NCBI GenBank assembly: GCA_964645045.1
Contig: CAZXYZ010000029.1
Coordinates: forward strand, 33,527 to 97,526
Direction: 5' to 3'
DNA length: 64,000 nt
Source: Anammoximicrobium sp964645045
Lineage (GTDB): Bacteria; Planctomycetota; Planctomycetia; Pirellulales; Pirellulaceae
Positions 55,795 to 63,414 of the stretch are shown piece after piece. A model generated the notes under the pieces. The model searched no databases and had not been told where the DNA came from. It worked only from the letters and a program-made list of their open reading frames with translations. The translations under genes were made by a program, and so were the position numbers. Numbering within the stretch: position 1 is the first letter of the stretch; each line of letters begins with the position of its first letter.

Positions 55795-57732
55795 TCAGTC
55801 GCACATCACTTGGAACCCCGGCATGTCCGCTCGGGGCCGCTGTTTGAGCAGGGCATGGATGGGATCGAACGTGCGGAGGATCCGCTGGTAGTCGGGGTCC
55901 GCGGTTGAGGCGAAGACCGGCTGACCGCACTTCTGGGTGCCGCCGGCTGCGGCGGCCAGTGGTGCGAGCAGGAAACTGTTCTTCTCGGGGTTCATCACCC
56001 GGGTGTAGAACTTCCGCGGGAGGTCGCCCTGATGGCATTGGACGCAGCGGCGCGAAGCGACTTCGCTGAGCGTTGCGTCGAGGTCCAGCGGCATCATGCG
56101 GCGGCTGCCGAGCTGGGCCGGGTGGTTGGACGACGACGTGCCGTAGTACGGGATATTCAAGTCCATCCACAGGTACACGCGGCGGCGGTCTTCGTCGGGC
56201 ACATCGATTTGGGCCTGGCCGTTTTCGTCCGGGTGCCCGCTGCGGATGATCTCGGCCAGCTTGCTCGCCGGACTGCCCCAGCGCCGGGGAGCAATCTCCA
56301 GGATGTTCGTCTCGGCGCCGTTGATGGTCCACATCCATTCGACCCAAGGACTCATCCCGCGGACGTGATCGAACTCGGCGCCCGAAGGGCTGCCGTGGTT
56401 CGAGGACAACCGCCGCTGGTTCCCGCCGTCGCAGTCCATCCGGTACAGGACCGGCGAGGTGACGACGTAGCAATAGGCATAGGCCGGCTTGCGGTCGGAG
56501 ATGAAGGCGATCCCGCCGTCCGGCAGCCAGCACGGGTCGAGGTTGTTGTAGGCGCCGTGCGTCAGTTGTTCGAGCCCGGAACCATCGACGTTGATGCGGA
56601 ACAGGTGATAGTTGCTCGCCTCGTCGGCATACCGCGAGATGTCCTCGATGTGCGCCACGGGATTGGACGCCACGTGCCCGCCGCGGCGCATCGCGAAGAC
56701 GATCTCGCGGCCGTCATACGACAAGTCGGCGGTGGTAATCATCCCTTCGCCGGCATCGAAGATGCACTTCAACTGGCCGCCGTCTTCCTGCGGCGTGAAC
56801 ACATACAGTCCGCCGCCGGGCCGGTAGCCTTCGACGTGGTAGACATAGACGTGCGAAATGTCCAGCGGTTTGCGTTTGACCAGCAGGATGTCGCGGAAGC
56901 CGAGACGGCCGTCGAGCAGGTCGCGGCGCAGGGCGAGCGCTTCCGGCGTCTTTTCGCCCGGCGGGATTTGCAGATCGGCCAGCTGCGCGTCGCTGACCGG
57001 CACCGGATAAACGGCGATCTCGGCGGCGCCGGGATTCGGCGAATTCGGATACGACGACAGGAACGCAATCCGGATGCGCGTGACCGGCTGCTTGGGGATG
57101 GCGATCCTCTGCGGACCGCGGCGTTGTTCGAACGTCCCTCGCACCGCAGGCTTCGGTTCGTCGTTCAAGGTGATTTCATAGTCCTTGAAACACTCCAGCA
57201 GCGGACTGGTCGTGCGGGCGTAGTAGATGATCTGCGCCGCCTGGACCGGCTGGCCCCACCGCATCTCGAACCACCCGTCTTGCGCTCCGCGCACTGCCCA
57301 GTCGCCGCCATCCTGCTGAAACTCGGAGGGCACCACGCCGCTGATCGCCATTTGCGGGCGATAGGTGTCATTGAACTGGCTGCTGGCCGAAACCCGTGCG
57401 GTGGTCGCCAAATTCTCCGGCAGCGCGGCAGCGCGGGTAGCTGAGGCGGGCATGGCCGCCGCAGCTGCTAGCACGAGCCAAACGCTGCAGAAATCCCGGC
57501 GAACGGTGGGCGTCAGCCCATCGGTGTATTGTCTCTGCGAGCACCTTTCCGATCGTCTGCGGATTTCACCGGAGTTGAGACTGCGAACCCCTCTCGCAAA
57601 TGTACGGGCATACGGAAAACCGGCGGGCTTACGCCGGCCGTTCGCCATTCGATACGCAACCACGGGGACGAGCCAAGACATGGCGGTGGGAAGAAATAGC
57701 TGCGGCAGGGAGGGCGTCCTGACGTGGAGCAT
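55795..57732 (-). CDS. HzsA-related exported protein with one haem motif (copy 3), MITE in its signal region
   Basis: The product has 645 residues from ATG 57732, which has AGAAGGAG six bases upstream. Residues about 1-26 are followed by about 55 residues coded by a MITE-like element (57498-57646) in frame, then a hydrophobic stretch (VWLVLAAAAAMPASA) that looks like a signal peptide core. After it come a discoidin-like domain (about 105-215), a PD40-type propeller (LDPCWLPDGGIAFISDRK, YDGREIVFAMRRGGH), and a C-terminal region with a single CxxCH motif (C563-VQ-C566-H). The element has probably displaced the original signal peptide from its start, so export may be impaired or an internal start used. 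Compared with copies 1 and 2 it is shorter and has lost one haem motif. Confidence 0.85.
   Translation of the reverse strand: MLHVRTPSLPQLFLPTAMSWLVPVVAYRMANGRRKPAGFPYARTFARGVRSLNSGEIRRRSERCSQRQYTDGLTPTVRRDFCSVWLVLAAAAAMPASATRAAALPENLATTARVSASSQFNDTYRPQMAISGVVPSEFQQDGGDWAVRGAQDGWFEMRWGQPVQAAQIIYYARTTSPLLECFKDYEITLNDEPKPAVRGTFEQRRGPQRIAIPKQPVTRIRIAFLSSYPNSPNPGAAEIAVYPVPVSDAQLADLQIPPGEKTPEALALRRDLLDGRLGFRDILLVKRKPLDISHVYVYHVEGYRPGGGLYVFTPQEDGGQLKCIFDAGEGMITTADLSYDGREIVFAMRRGGHVASNPVAHIEDISRYADEASNYHLFRINVDGSGLEQLTHGAYNNLDPCWLPDGGIAFISDRKPAYAYCYVVTSPVLYRMDCDGGNQRRLSSNHGSPSGAEFDHVRGMSPWVEWMWTINGAETNILEIAPRRWGSPASKLAEIIRSGHPDENGQAQIDVPDEDRRRVYLWMDLNIPYYGTSSSNHPAQLGSRRMMPLDLDATLSEVASRRCVQCHQGDLPRKFYTRVMNPEKNSFLLAPLAAAAGGTQKCGQPVFASTADPDYQRILRTFDPIHALLKQRPRADMPGFQVMCD
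57498..57646. repeat. MITE-like element, full copy (149 bp), inside a coding frame
   Basis: Terminal inverted repeats: GGCGAACGGTGGGCGTCAGC (from 57498) and ACCGGCGGGCTTACGCCGGC (57619 to GTTCGCC at 57646). It aligns with the 50591 copy end to end; both are preceded by AAATCC and followed by TCGATAYGC. On the minus strand it is translated through without a stop as part of HzsA-related copy 3. Confidence 0.88.
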
Positions 57733-57941
57733 CGCGGTCTCCTTCTTGAAACGCTGGTAGGAAACGGGCGGGCAGGCAAGGTGGGTGGATTATACCGAAG
57801 CCTCGCCGTCAGGTCGAGTTCGAGTCAGCGTGAATCTGGATGATCTGGGAAGCCTGATCCTGGCGTAGCGAAGAATCTTTAGCGGTCGGTCGTAGCGGTC
57901 GATGAAAGTTACCGGGTCTTTTCACATGGGGGGGATAATCC

Positions 57942-59294
57942 ATGAGAACCAGTTTGAGAATCTGTATGGTGGTGGGGTCGATGTTGGTCCTGCTCGTGGC
58001 AGGCACCGCAGTTCAGGCCCAGGCGTTAGCTCAACAACCGATCGTGGCAGCGGGCTATGGGGTTCCCTATGGAGCACCCGTGGTGGTCAGCCCGTATGGC
58101 CAAACGGTGCCGGTCTACGTGCAGCCTGCCGTGGCGAGCACCGGCGTGCCTGCTTCGACGGCCCAAATCACGCGGTCCGAAACCGGGCAGACGAAGCCCG
58201 CATTCCGCGTCACGACGGTCGGCGACGAGAAGCAGAGTACCCAGAAGGAAGCCGAGCAGAAGTCGACGGTGTTTGACGACTGTTTGGACAAGGGTGCGGA
58301 CTGCAAATTGGACAGCTGCGGCGGCAAGGGCTGCTCGCAGAAGGGCTGCTGCACCTGCTGCAATCCGTACCACTTCCGCGTGTACGGCGAGTTCCTGTAC
58401 TTGCGGGCCCGCGATTCCGAAGTTTGTTACGCGGTCGAGACGAATTCGAGTTTGGCGCCGCCGGGCGGGCAAACGTCGCCCGGTGTGCCCATTCAGAAGT
58501 CGCCCATCGCGGTGCTGGACCAGGACTACTCGTCTGGATTCCGGGGGGGATTCGGCGTTTGTTTGGACGAGTGCAGTGAAATCGGGGCCAGCTACACGTG
58601 GTTCGACACTTCCGTCGAGAATTCCATCACCCGCCAAAACAACATCAACCAGATTACGCCGATGGTACGGCATCCCGCCACCTTCGACGCGGCGACGGGA
58701 TCGGTCGAGGCGGCGGGCCGGCATGACCTGCAATTCGACTTGATCGACATCGACTACCGCAGCTATCTGGTGCAGACCTGCACGTCGAGTTTGGATTACG
58801 TGATTGGCGTCCGCTATGGCAACCTGGAACAGGCGTTTGCCGCGCGGTTCACGGATGACTTGGGCCAAGCCGCCAATCGGTCCGAAGTGGCGACCGACAT
58901 CGATTTCAACGGTGCCGGCATCCGGCTCGGTTTGGAAGCCGAACGCTTCTATTGCGCCGTGCCTGTCAAGTTGTACATGAAAGGCTTCACCAGTCTGATG
59001 GCCGGTGAATTCGACGCCGCTTATCAGCAGACGGTGCAGAACAACAGCAGCCTGGGCGTAGACACCAGCTGGACGGCCGGCCGGATTGTGCCCACGTTCG
59101 ACTTGGAACTCGGCGGTGGATTCTATCTGCCGGGAGGCCGGATGCAGGCCACGCTCGGCTACGTGTTCAGCGCCTGGACCAATGTGGTCAAGACGGAAGA
59201 CTGGATCCACGCGGTCCAGACCAACGATTTCCGCGACATGGGTGACACCATCACGTTTGACGGTCTGGTCGCCCGCGTCGAGGGCCGGTTCTAG
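57942..59294 (+). CDS. BBP7/Lpg1974-type outer-membrane beta-barrel protein
   Basis: This 450-residue protein begins with a signal peptide (about 1-26). A Pro/Tyr/Val-rich linker (residues 35-65) is followed by an unusual cysteine cluster (about 112-140: CLDKGADCKLDSCGGKGCS, then KGCCTCC). The beta-barrel starts at FRVYGEFLYLRARD, with alternating strands such as LQFDLIDIDYRSY and FDLELGGGFYLPGGR, and ends in an aromatic residue (VARVEGRF), as outer-membrane barrels do. This matches the Lpg1974/BBP7 pore family, abundant in planctomycetes. It probably forms a pore or structural component of the outer membrane, with the Cys cluster on the periplasmic side. GGGGGG lies seven bases before the ATG. 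Confidence 0.9.
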   Translation: MRTSLRICMVVGSMLVLLVAGTAVQAQALAQQPIVAAGYGVPYGAPVVVSPYGQTVPVYVQPAVASTGVPASTAQITRSETGQTKPAFRVTTVGDEKQSTQKEAEQKSTVFDDCLDKGADCKLDSCGGKGCSQKGCCTCCNPYHFRVYGEFLYLRARDSEVCYAVETNSSLAPPGGQTSPGVPIQKSPIAVLDQDYSSGFRGGFGVCLDECSEIGASYTWFDTSVENSITRQNNINQITPMVRHPATFDAATGSVEAAGRHDLQFDLIDIDYRSYLVQTCTSSLDYVIGVRYGNLEQAFAARFTDDLGQAANRSEVATDIDFNGAGIRLGLEAERFYCAVPVKLYMKGFTSLMAGEFDAAYQQTVQNNSSLGVDTSWTAGRIVPTFDLELGGGFYLPGGRMQATLGYVFSAWTNVVKTEDWIHAVQTNDFRDMGDTITFDGLVARVEGRF

Positions 59295-59360
59295 TCCGCC
59301 TCGCGGTGAACCCGGGGGGAGCGAGCCGGGGTTCATCCGGCGGCTTGGATACGATTCCGG

Positions 59361-59390
59361 AAAGCCGGCAGACCAGTGTCTGCCGGCTTT
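59361..59390. terminator. Strong stem-loop between convergent genes
   Basis: Twelve-base perfect arms AAAGCCGGCAGA (59361-59372) and TCTGCCGGCTTT (59379-59390) with a 6-base loop. The arms end in A and T runs, so it can work as a bidirectional intrinsic terminator for the barrel gene and the convergent release-factor-like gene. Confidence 0.8.
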
Positions 59391-59410
59391 CTGGCGTTCT
59401 TGCCGCCCGG

Positions 59411-60565
59411 TCAGTACCGCAAGATGGCCGCTGCCGGGGGCGAAGGAACCTGGTCCGCCGGGACCGCGTACACGGTGCCGCGGTGCAGCAGCGTTTGCAC
59501 GGCGGAGTAATCCAGCAGGTCATCGTCGCCCGGTCCGGGCTCCGTCGAGGACCGTACGGTGACCTGTCCCGTAGCCAAATCCAAAACGCCCCAGCGGTGC
59601 GCCGTCCGGTCGACAAACAAGGACTCGATCTGGCCTCGCTGCGCCGCCGTCACGATCTGCGGAAGGCTGTCCGCCGTCTTGCCCGTGCCGGCCAGTTTCC
59701 GGTATTTGGCGACCGCATCCTGCCGGGCATTCTCCAGACGCGACTGGATCAGGGGCCACGTCCGGCTGTGCAGTTCGTGTTCCGCGAGATGGTCGGGATT
59801 GCCGGCCAGTTCCTCGTGGGCGACGTGCGTGTAACTGGAGACCTCGCGGTAGATCGGCAACAGGTACTGGACGCCGGCCAGGATCAACGGGGCGCGCTGG
59901 TCCCGCAGCCGCTCGCGCAAGGCCGCATCGATGACGCGGAAATACTGCGCCAACTCGTCTTTGGCAGGCTCGCGTTCGCTGCCCAAGCTGTACACCACGG
60001 CCGAGGCCCGTCCCGGCTGATTGCGGGCGGCGGTATGCGCCAGCGTCGGCCGCTCGCTGGCATCGTTGTTCAGGGCTTGGGCCATGTCCTTGGGCAATCC
60101 GTCGACCTTGACTTCCCGCATGCCGAACTGCCGGCCTTCGAGGAAACGGACGCGGTTTTGACTGAGGGCGAGGACAAAGTACTGGTCGTCCACGCCGATC
60201 AGCGGCAGCAGCGGTTTCACCTGAAACCGTTGATTGACCACGATGGTCTCGTCCAGTGACAAGGGAACCCGGAAACGGTTCAGAAGTCCTGCGGCAACGA
60301 AGATGGCCAATCCCTGACTGCGTTTCTCCCAGAAACCGTGCTCGCCAGGCAAGTCTCGAACCGGCTCTAACAGCTTCTTGGCTTCGGGAGCGCGCACGCC
60401 CCGGTCGACCAGGCAGCGTTCGGCTTGGGCCAGCAGGTTTTTCAAGCGCAGCGCGTCCTGTTGCCCATCGGGCCCAACCGCGTGCGTGGGCATGAAGAGC
60501 GAGACGCACGGTCCCTGCTGTGCCGCTGTCAGCCTTTTCAAGTCACTGGTGCTGAAGGTGTCCAT
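59411..60565 (-). CDS. Bacterial archaeo-eukaryotic release-factor-like (baeRF) protein
   Basis: This 384-residue cytoplasmic protein starts MDTFSTSDLKRLTAAQQGPC, then VSLFMPTH, LLSLDE-type and FVLALSQNRVRFLEG segments. These match the N- and middle domains of the bacterial eRF1-related (baeRF) families, probably family 3. It lacks the NIKS and GGQ motifs of true class-1 factors, as usual for these. The L7Ae-like C-terminal third has RGQIESLFVDRTAHRWG. The role is unknown; a ribosome-associated or stress function is suggested in the literature. It is convergent with the barrel gene. Confidence 0.7.
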   Translation of the reverse strand: MDTFSTSDLKRLTAAQQGPCVSLFMPTHAVGPDGQQDALRLKNLLAQAERCLVDRGVRAPEAKKLLEPVRDLPGEHGFWEKRSQGLAIFVAAGLLNRFRVPLSLDETIVVNQRFQVKPLLPLIGVDDQYFVLALSQNRVRFLEGRQFGMREVKVDGLPKDMAQALNNDASERPTLAHTAARNQPGRASAVVYSLGSEREPAKDELAQYFRVIDAALRERLRDQRAPLILAGVQYLLPIYREVSSYTHVAHEELAGNPDHLAEHELHSRTWPLIQSRLENARQDAVAKYRKLAGTGKTADSLPQIVTAAQRGQIESLFVDRTAHRWGVLDLATGQVTVRSSTEPGPGDDDLLDYSAVQTLLHRGTVYAVPADQVPSPPAAAILRY

Positions 60566-60795
60566 CGCTGACCCCTTTCCCTAAAGCGTGAAGAAAGAAC
60601 GAGAAGCATTGCCAACTTTAGCGTAGACGCAATTCTCGTTTCCGGGTAGCTACCCACGCCGGGAAAACCCGCATTATCGCCGCGATATCCCCTCCGGCTC
60701 CCCAAGGACGCCCGTGGTACGGCGTTTGCGCGACCGGACGTTCTCATCCGCCTTGGCGTGGATTCCCGGCAGTTTGCTTTGTCGCTTCTGACAGC

Positions 60796-60825
60796 TTGTC
60801 CCTTCCGCCTGCTCATGCCTATAAT
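60796..60825 (+). promoter_or_regulatory. Probable sigma-70-type promoter for metK
   Basis: TTGTCC at 60796-60801 and a consensus TATAAT at 60820-60825 are separated by 18 bases. The predicted transcript would begin near 60832, giving a leader of about 73 bases before the GTG start of metK. Confidence 0.55.
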
Positions 60826-60826
60826 T

Positions 60827-60886
60827 CCGCTTTGCGTTTTGCGGACCACTCGCCGCGGTGCGAGTCCGGTCGCAAGCACCAGGTGC
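60827..60886 (+). promoter_or_regulatory. Possible structured mRNA leader before metK
   Basis: Stem ACTCGC/GCGAGT (60848-60853 with 60860-60865, loop CGCGGT), extended by GACC/GGTC pairs, and the dyad GCACCAGGTGC (76-86 of the same line, i.e. 60876-60886) fill the predicted leader. A CCGC/GCGG pairing brackets 60827-60844. I could not match it to a known SAM riboswitch class. Confidence 0.3.
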
Positions 60887-60904
60887 AGTCGAAGGAGTAG
60901 TATT

Positions 60905-62074
60905 GTGGCAGCCGGCAAGTATCTGTTCACCAGTGAATCCGTCAGTATGGGGCACCCCGACAAGCTCGCCGATCAGATTTCGGACGGCGTTCTCGACGCG
61001 TTGATCGAGCAAGATCCGTACAGCCGGGTGGCGTGCGAAACCCTGGTCACCACGGGCGTGGCCATCGTCGCCGGGGAAATCACGACCAAAGCCGTCGCCG
61101 ACTACACCAAGGTCGTCCGCGATGTGATCCGCAACGTGGGCTACACGGACGATCACATGGGGATCTGTGCCGACACCTGCTCCGTCCTGCTGGCGCTGGA
61201 CAAACAGAGCCCGGACATCGCCATGGGCGTCGACGAGGACTCGGCGAAAGGCAAGGAGATCGGGGCCGGTGACCAGGGGTTGATGTTCGGCTTTGCCTGC
61301 GACGACACGCCCGAATTGATGCCGTTGCCGATTTCGCTGGCCCATAAAATCTTGCAGCGCCTGACCGAGGCCCGCTTCAACTCGGAAGCCGGTTGGCTGC
61401 GGCCCGACAGCAAGAGTCAAGTGACGATCGAGTACCAGGGGCGCCAACCGCTGCGCGTCGATACCGTCGTCGTTTCGACGCAGCACAGCCCCGACGTCTC
61501 GAACCAGGAGATTCGCGAGTTCGTCATCGAGCACGTCGTCAAGCCGATTCTGCCCGCCGGCCTGGCTCGGGGAGAGATCAAGTACCACATCAATCCCACC
61601 GGACGATTCGTCGTCGGCGGACCGCACGGCGACTGCGGGCTGACCGGGCGGAAGATCATCGTCGATACCTACGGCGGCTGGGGACGGCACGGCGGCGGCG
61701 CCTTCAGCGGCAAAGATCCGACCAAGGTGGACCGCAGCGCGGCTTACATGGCCCGGCACGTCGCCAAGAACGTCGTGGCCGCCGGCTTGGCGAAAAGCTG
61801 CGAATTGCAGCTGGCCTACGCGATCGGCGTGACTGAGCCGATCAGTGTCCATGTCGATACGCAAGGCACGGGCAAGATCGACGACGCGGCCATCTGCGGT
61901 CTGATCCGCGAGCTGTTTCCGCTCACCCCCGGCGGCATCATCAAGTACCTGGACCTGCGCCGCCCGATCTTCCGCAAGACGGCTGCGGGCGGGCATTTTG
62001 GGCGTGAAGAGCCGGAGTTCACTTGGGAAAAGACCCATCGCGCCGCCGATTTGGCCGCAGCCGCGGGGAAGTGA
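60905..62074 (+). CDS. metK: S-adenosylmethionine synthase
   Basis: The product has 389 residues (E. coli 384) from GTG 60905, chosen for AAGGAG with 7-base spacing and the conserved opening KYLFTSESVSMGHPDK. The three family signatures are present: GHPDKLADQISDG, GAGDQGLMFGFACD, and GGGAFSGKDPTKVDRSAAY. It makes SAM from ATP and methionine in the cytoplasm. A good promoter is at 60796-60825. The next gene starts 7 bp after its stop, so it is first in an operon with an aminotransferase. Confidence 0.97.
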   Translation: MAAGKYLFTSESVSMGHPDKLADQISDGVLDALIEQDPYSRVACETLVTTGVAIVAGEITTKAVADYTKVVRDVIRNVGYTDDHMGICADTCSVLLALDKQSPDIAMGVDEDSAKGKEIGAGDQGLMFGFACDDTPELMPLPISLAHKILQRLTEARFNSEAGWLRPDSKSQVTIEYQGRQPLRVDTVVVSTQHSPDVSNQEIREFVIEHVVKPILPAGLARGEIKYHINPTGRFVVGGPHGDCGLTGRKIIVDTYGGWGRHGGGAFSGKDPTKVDRSAAYMARHVAKNVVAAGLAKSCELQLAYAIGVTEPISVHVDTQGTGKIDDAAICGLIRELFPLTPGGIIKYLDLRRPIFRKTAAGGHFGREEPEFTWEKTHRAADLAAAAGK

Positions 62075-62081
62075 GACGCGC

Positions 62082-63398
62082 ATGTCGAGTTCCCGCGGGC
62101 GGGAAACGCACGCTTCGGCAGAGTACCAGCCCAGCCGCCGAGCGCGGTGGGCTGGCGGACAGCCGATCAGCCAGTTGATGGCCTGTGCGTTGAAAGACCC
62201 GAGCCTGATTTCGCTGGCCGCCGGCTTTGTCGATCCGGAGACTTTGCCGGCGGACATGGCCCGCGATGCTTTGGCCGCGCTGTTCCAGGATCCGCACGCG
62301 GCCCGCGCGGCGCTGCAATACGGGACGACGGCGGGCTACCCGCCGCTCCGCGAATGGTTGTTGCAGCGGACGCGCGAGTTCGACCCGTCGGGGCCGCCCA
62401 TCGCGCTCGAGCAAATCGTCGTCACCGCCGGCAGCAACCAGCTGTTGCACCTGGTCAGCGAGAGCCTGCTCGACCCGGGCGACGTCGTCTTGTGTGCCTC
62501 GCCGACCTACTTTGTCTACCTGGGTCTGCTGGCGGGCCTGGGCGCCCGCGCCGTCGGTGTGGCTGGCGATGGCGACGGAATGCTCCCGGAAGCCCTGGAA
62601 GCAACGCTGGCGCGATTCCGGGCGCAGGGCGAGTTGCCGCGGGTCAAAGCCGTTTACCTGGTTCCGTATTTTGACAATCCGGCCGGCACGACAATGGCTC
62701 GTCAGCGCCGTGCGGCGGTGGTGGAAATCGCCAAACGCTGGTCCCGCCAAACCAAGATCCATGTGATTTCGGACGAGGCTTATCGGGAACTTCGGTACGA
62801 GGGCGAGGACCTACCGAGCCCTCGGGTCTGGGATGACGAGGCCGACACGGTGATTGTGGCCGGGACGTTTTCCAAATCGTTCTCGCCCGGGATTCGCGTC
62901 GGCTGGAGCATCCTGCCGCAACACCTGATCGGGCCGGTCTACGAACAAAAAGGCAATGTCGATTTCGGCTCGCCCAATTTTAACCAGCACCTGATGGCCA
63001 AGGTCCTGGAACTGGGTCTGTTGGAGCCCCATTTAGCGCGGATCCGCGCCGGGTACTCCCAGAAACTGGCCGCCACACTCGAAGCGGCGCAGACGCATCT
63101 GGGGCGGCTGCCGGGAGTCGAATGGATCCGGCCCCAAGGCGGCCTGTACGTCTGGGTCCGGCTGCCGGCGGAGATGGATGCCGGGATGCAAGGGCCGTTG
63201 TTCCAGGCCGCCGTCCGCGAAGGCGTATTGTACGTGCCCGGCGAATACTGCTATCCCGGCGCCGGCGAACCGGTCTGCCGGCACTCGTTAAGGCTGAGTT
63301 TTGGCGTTCAGTCTTGTGCAAAAATCCGGGAAGGCGTAGAAAAGCTGGCCCGGGCTATCGAAGCCGTGGGAAGTGGCACCGGAGCGGGTGCGTGCTAG
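62082..63398 (+). CDS. PLP-dependent fold-type I aminotransferase (2-aminoadipate/MocR-like branch)
   Basis: The product has 438 residues from ATG 62082, seven bases after metK. The N-terminal ISLAAGFVDPETLP and LQYGTTAGYPPLREWL are the signature of the LysN / 2-aminoadipate aminotransferase-like subfamily. VTAGSNQLLHLV and YFDNPAG follow; the Schiff-base lysine is K265 in GTFSKSFSPGIRVGW, and RLSFGV near the end binds the carboxylate. It has no helix-turn-helix, so it is an enzyme and not a MocR regulator. It probably transaminates an aromatic, branched or methionine-related amino acid; co-transcription with metK hints at methionine metabolism, but this is a guess. Confidence 0.9.
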   Translation: MSSSRGRETHASAEYQPSRRARWAGGQPISQLMACALKDPSLISLAAGFVDPETLPADMARDALAALFQDPHAARAALQYGTTAGYPPLREWLLQRTREFDPSGPPIALEQIVVTAGSNQLLHLVSESLLDPGDVVLCASPTYFVYLGLLAGLGARAVGVAGDGDGMLPEALEATLARFRAQGELPRVKAVYLVPYFDNPAGTTMARQRRAAVVEIAKRWSRQTKIHVISDEAYRELRYEGEDLPSPRVWDDEADTVIVAGTFSKSFSPGIRVGWSILPQHLIGPVYEQKGNVDFGSPNFNQHLMAKVLELGLLEPHLARIRAGYSQKLAATLEAAQTHLGRLPGVEWIRPQGGLYVWVRLPAEMDAGMQGPLFQAAVREGVLYVPGEYCYPGAGEPVCRHSLRLSFGVQSCAKIREGVEKLARAIEAVGSGTGAGAC

Positions 63399-63414
63399 CA
63401 TTGACGGCGTTCAC

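Noticed and set aside
60827..60904. A standard SAM-I or SAM-II riboswitch before metK
   Set aside because: The leader is too short and lacks the conserved core sequences I know for these classes; only a generic structured leader is noted.
60674..62257. A 527-codon minus-strand frame opposite metK
   Set aside because: It is antisense to an unmistakable SAM synthase and spans its promoter and the next gene's start.
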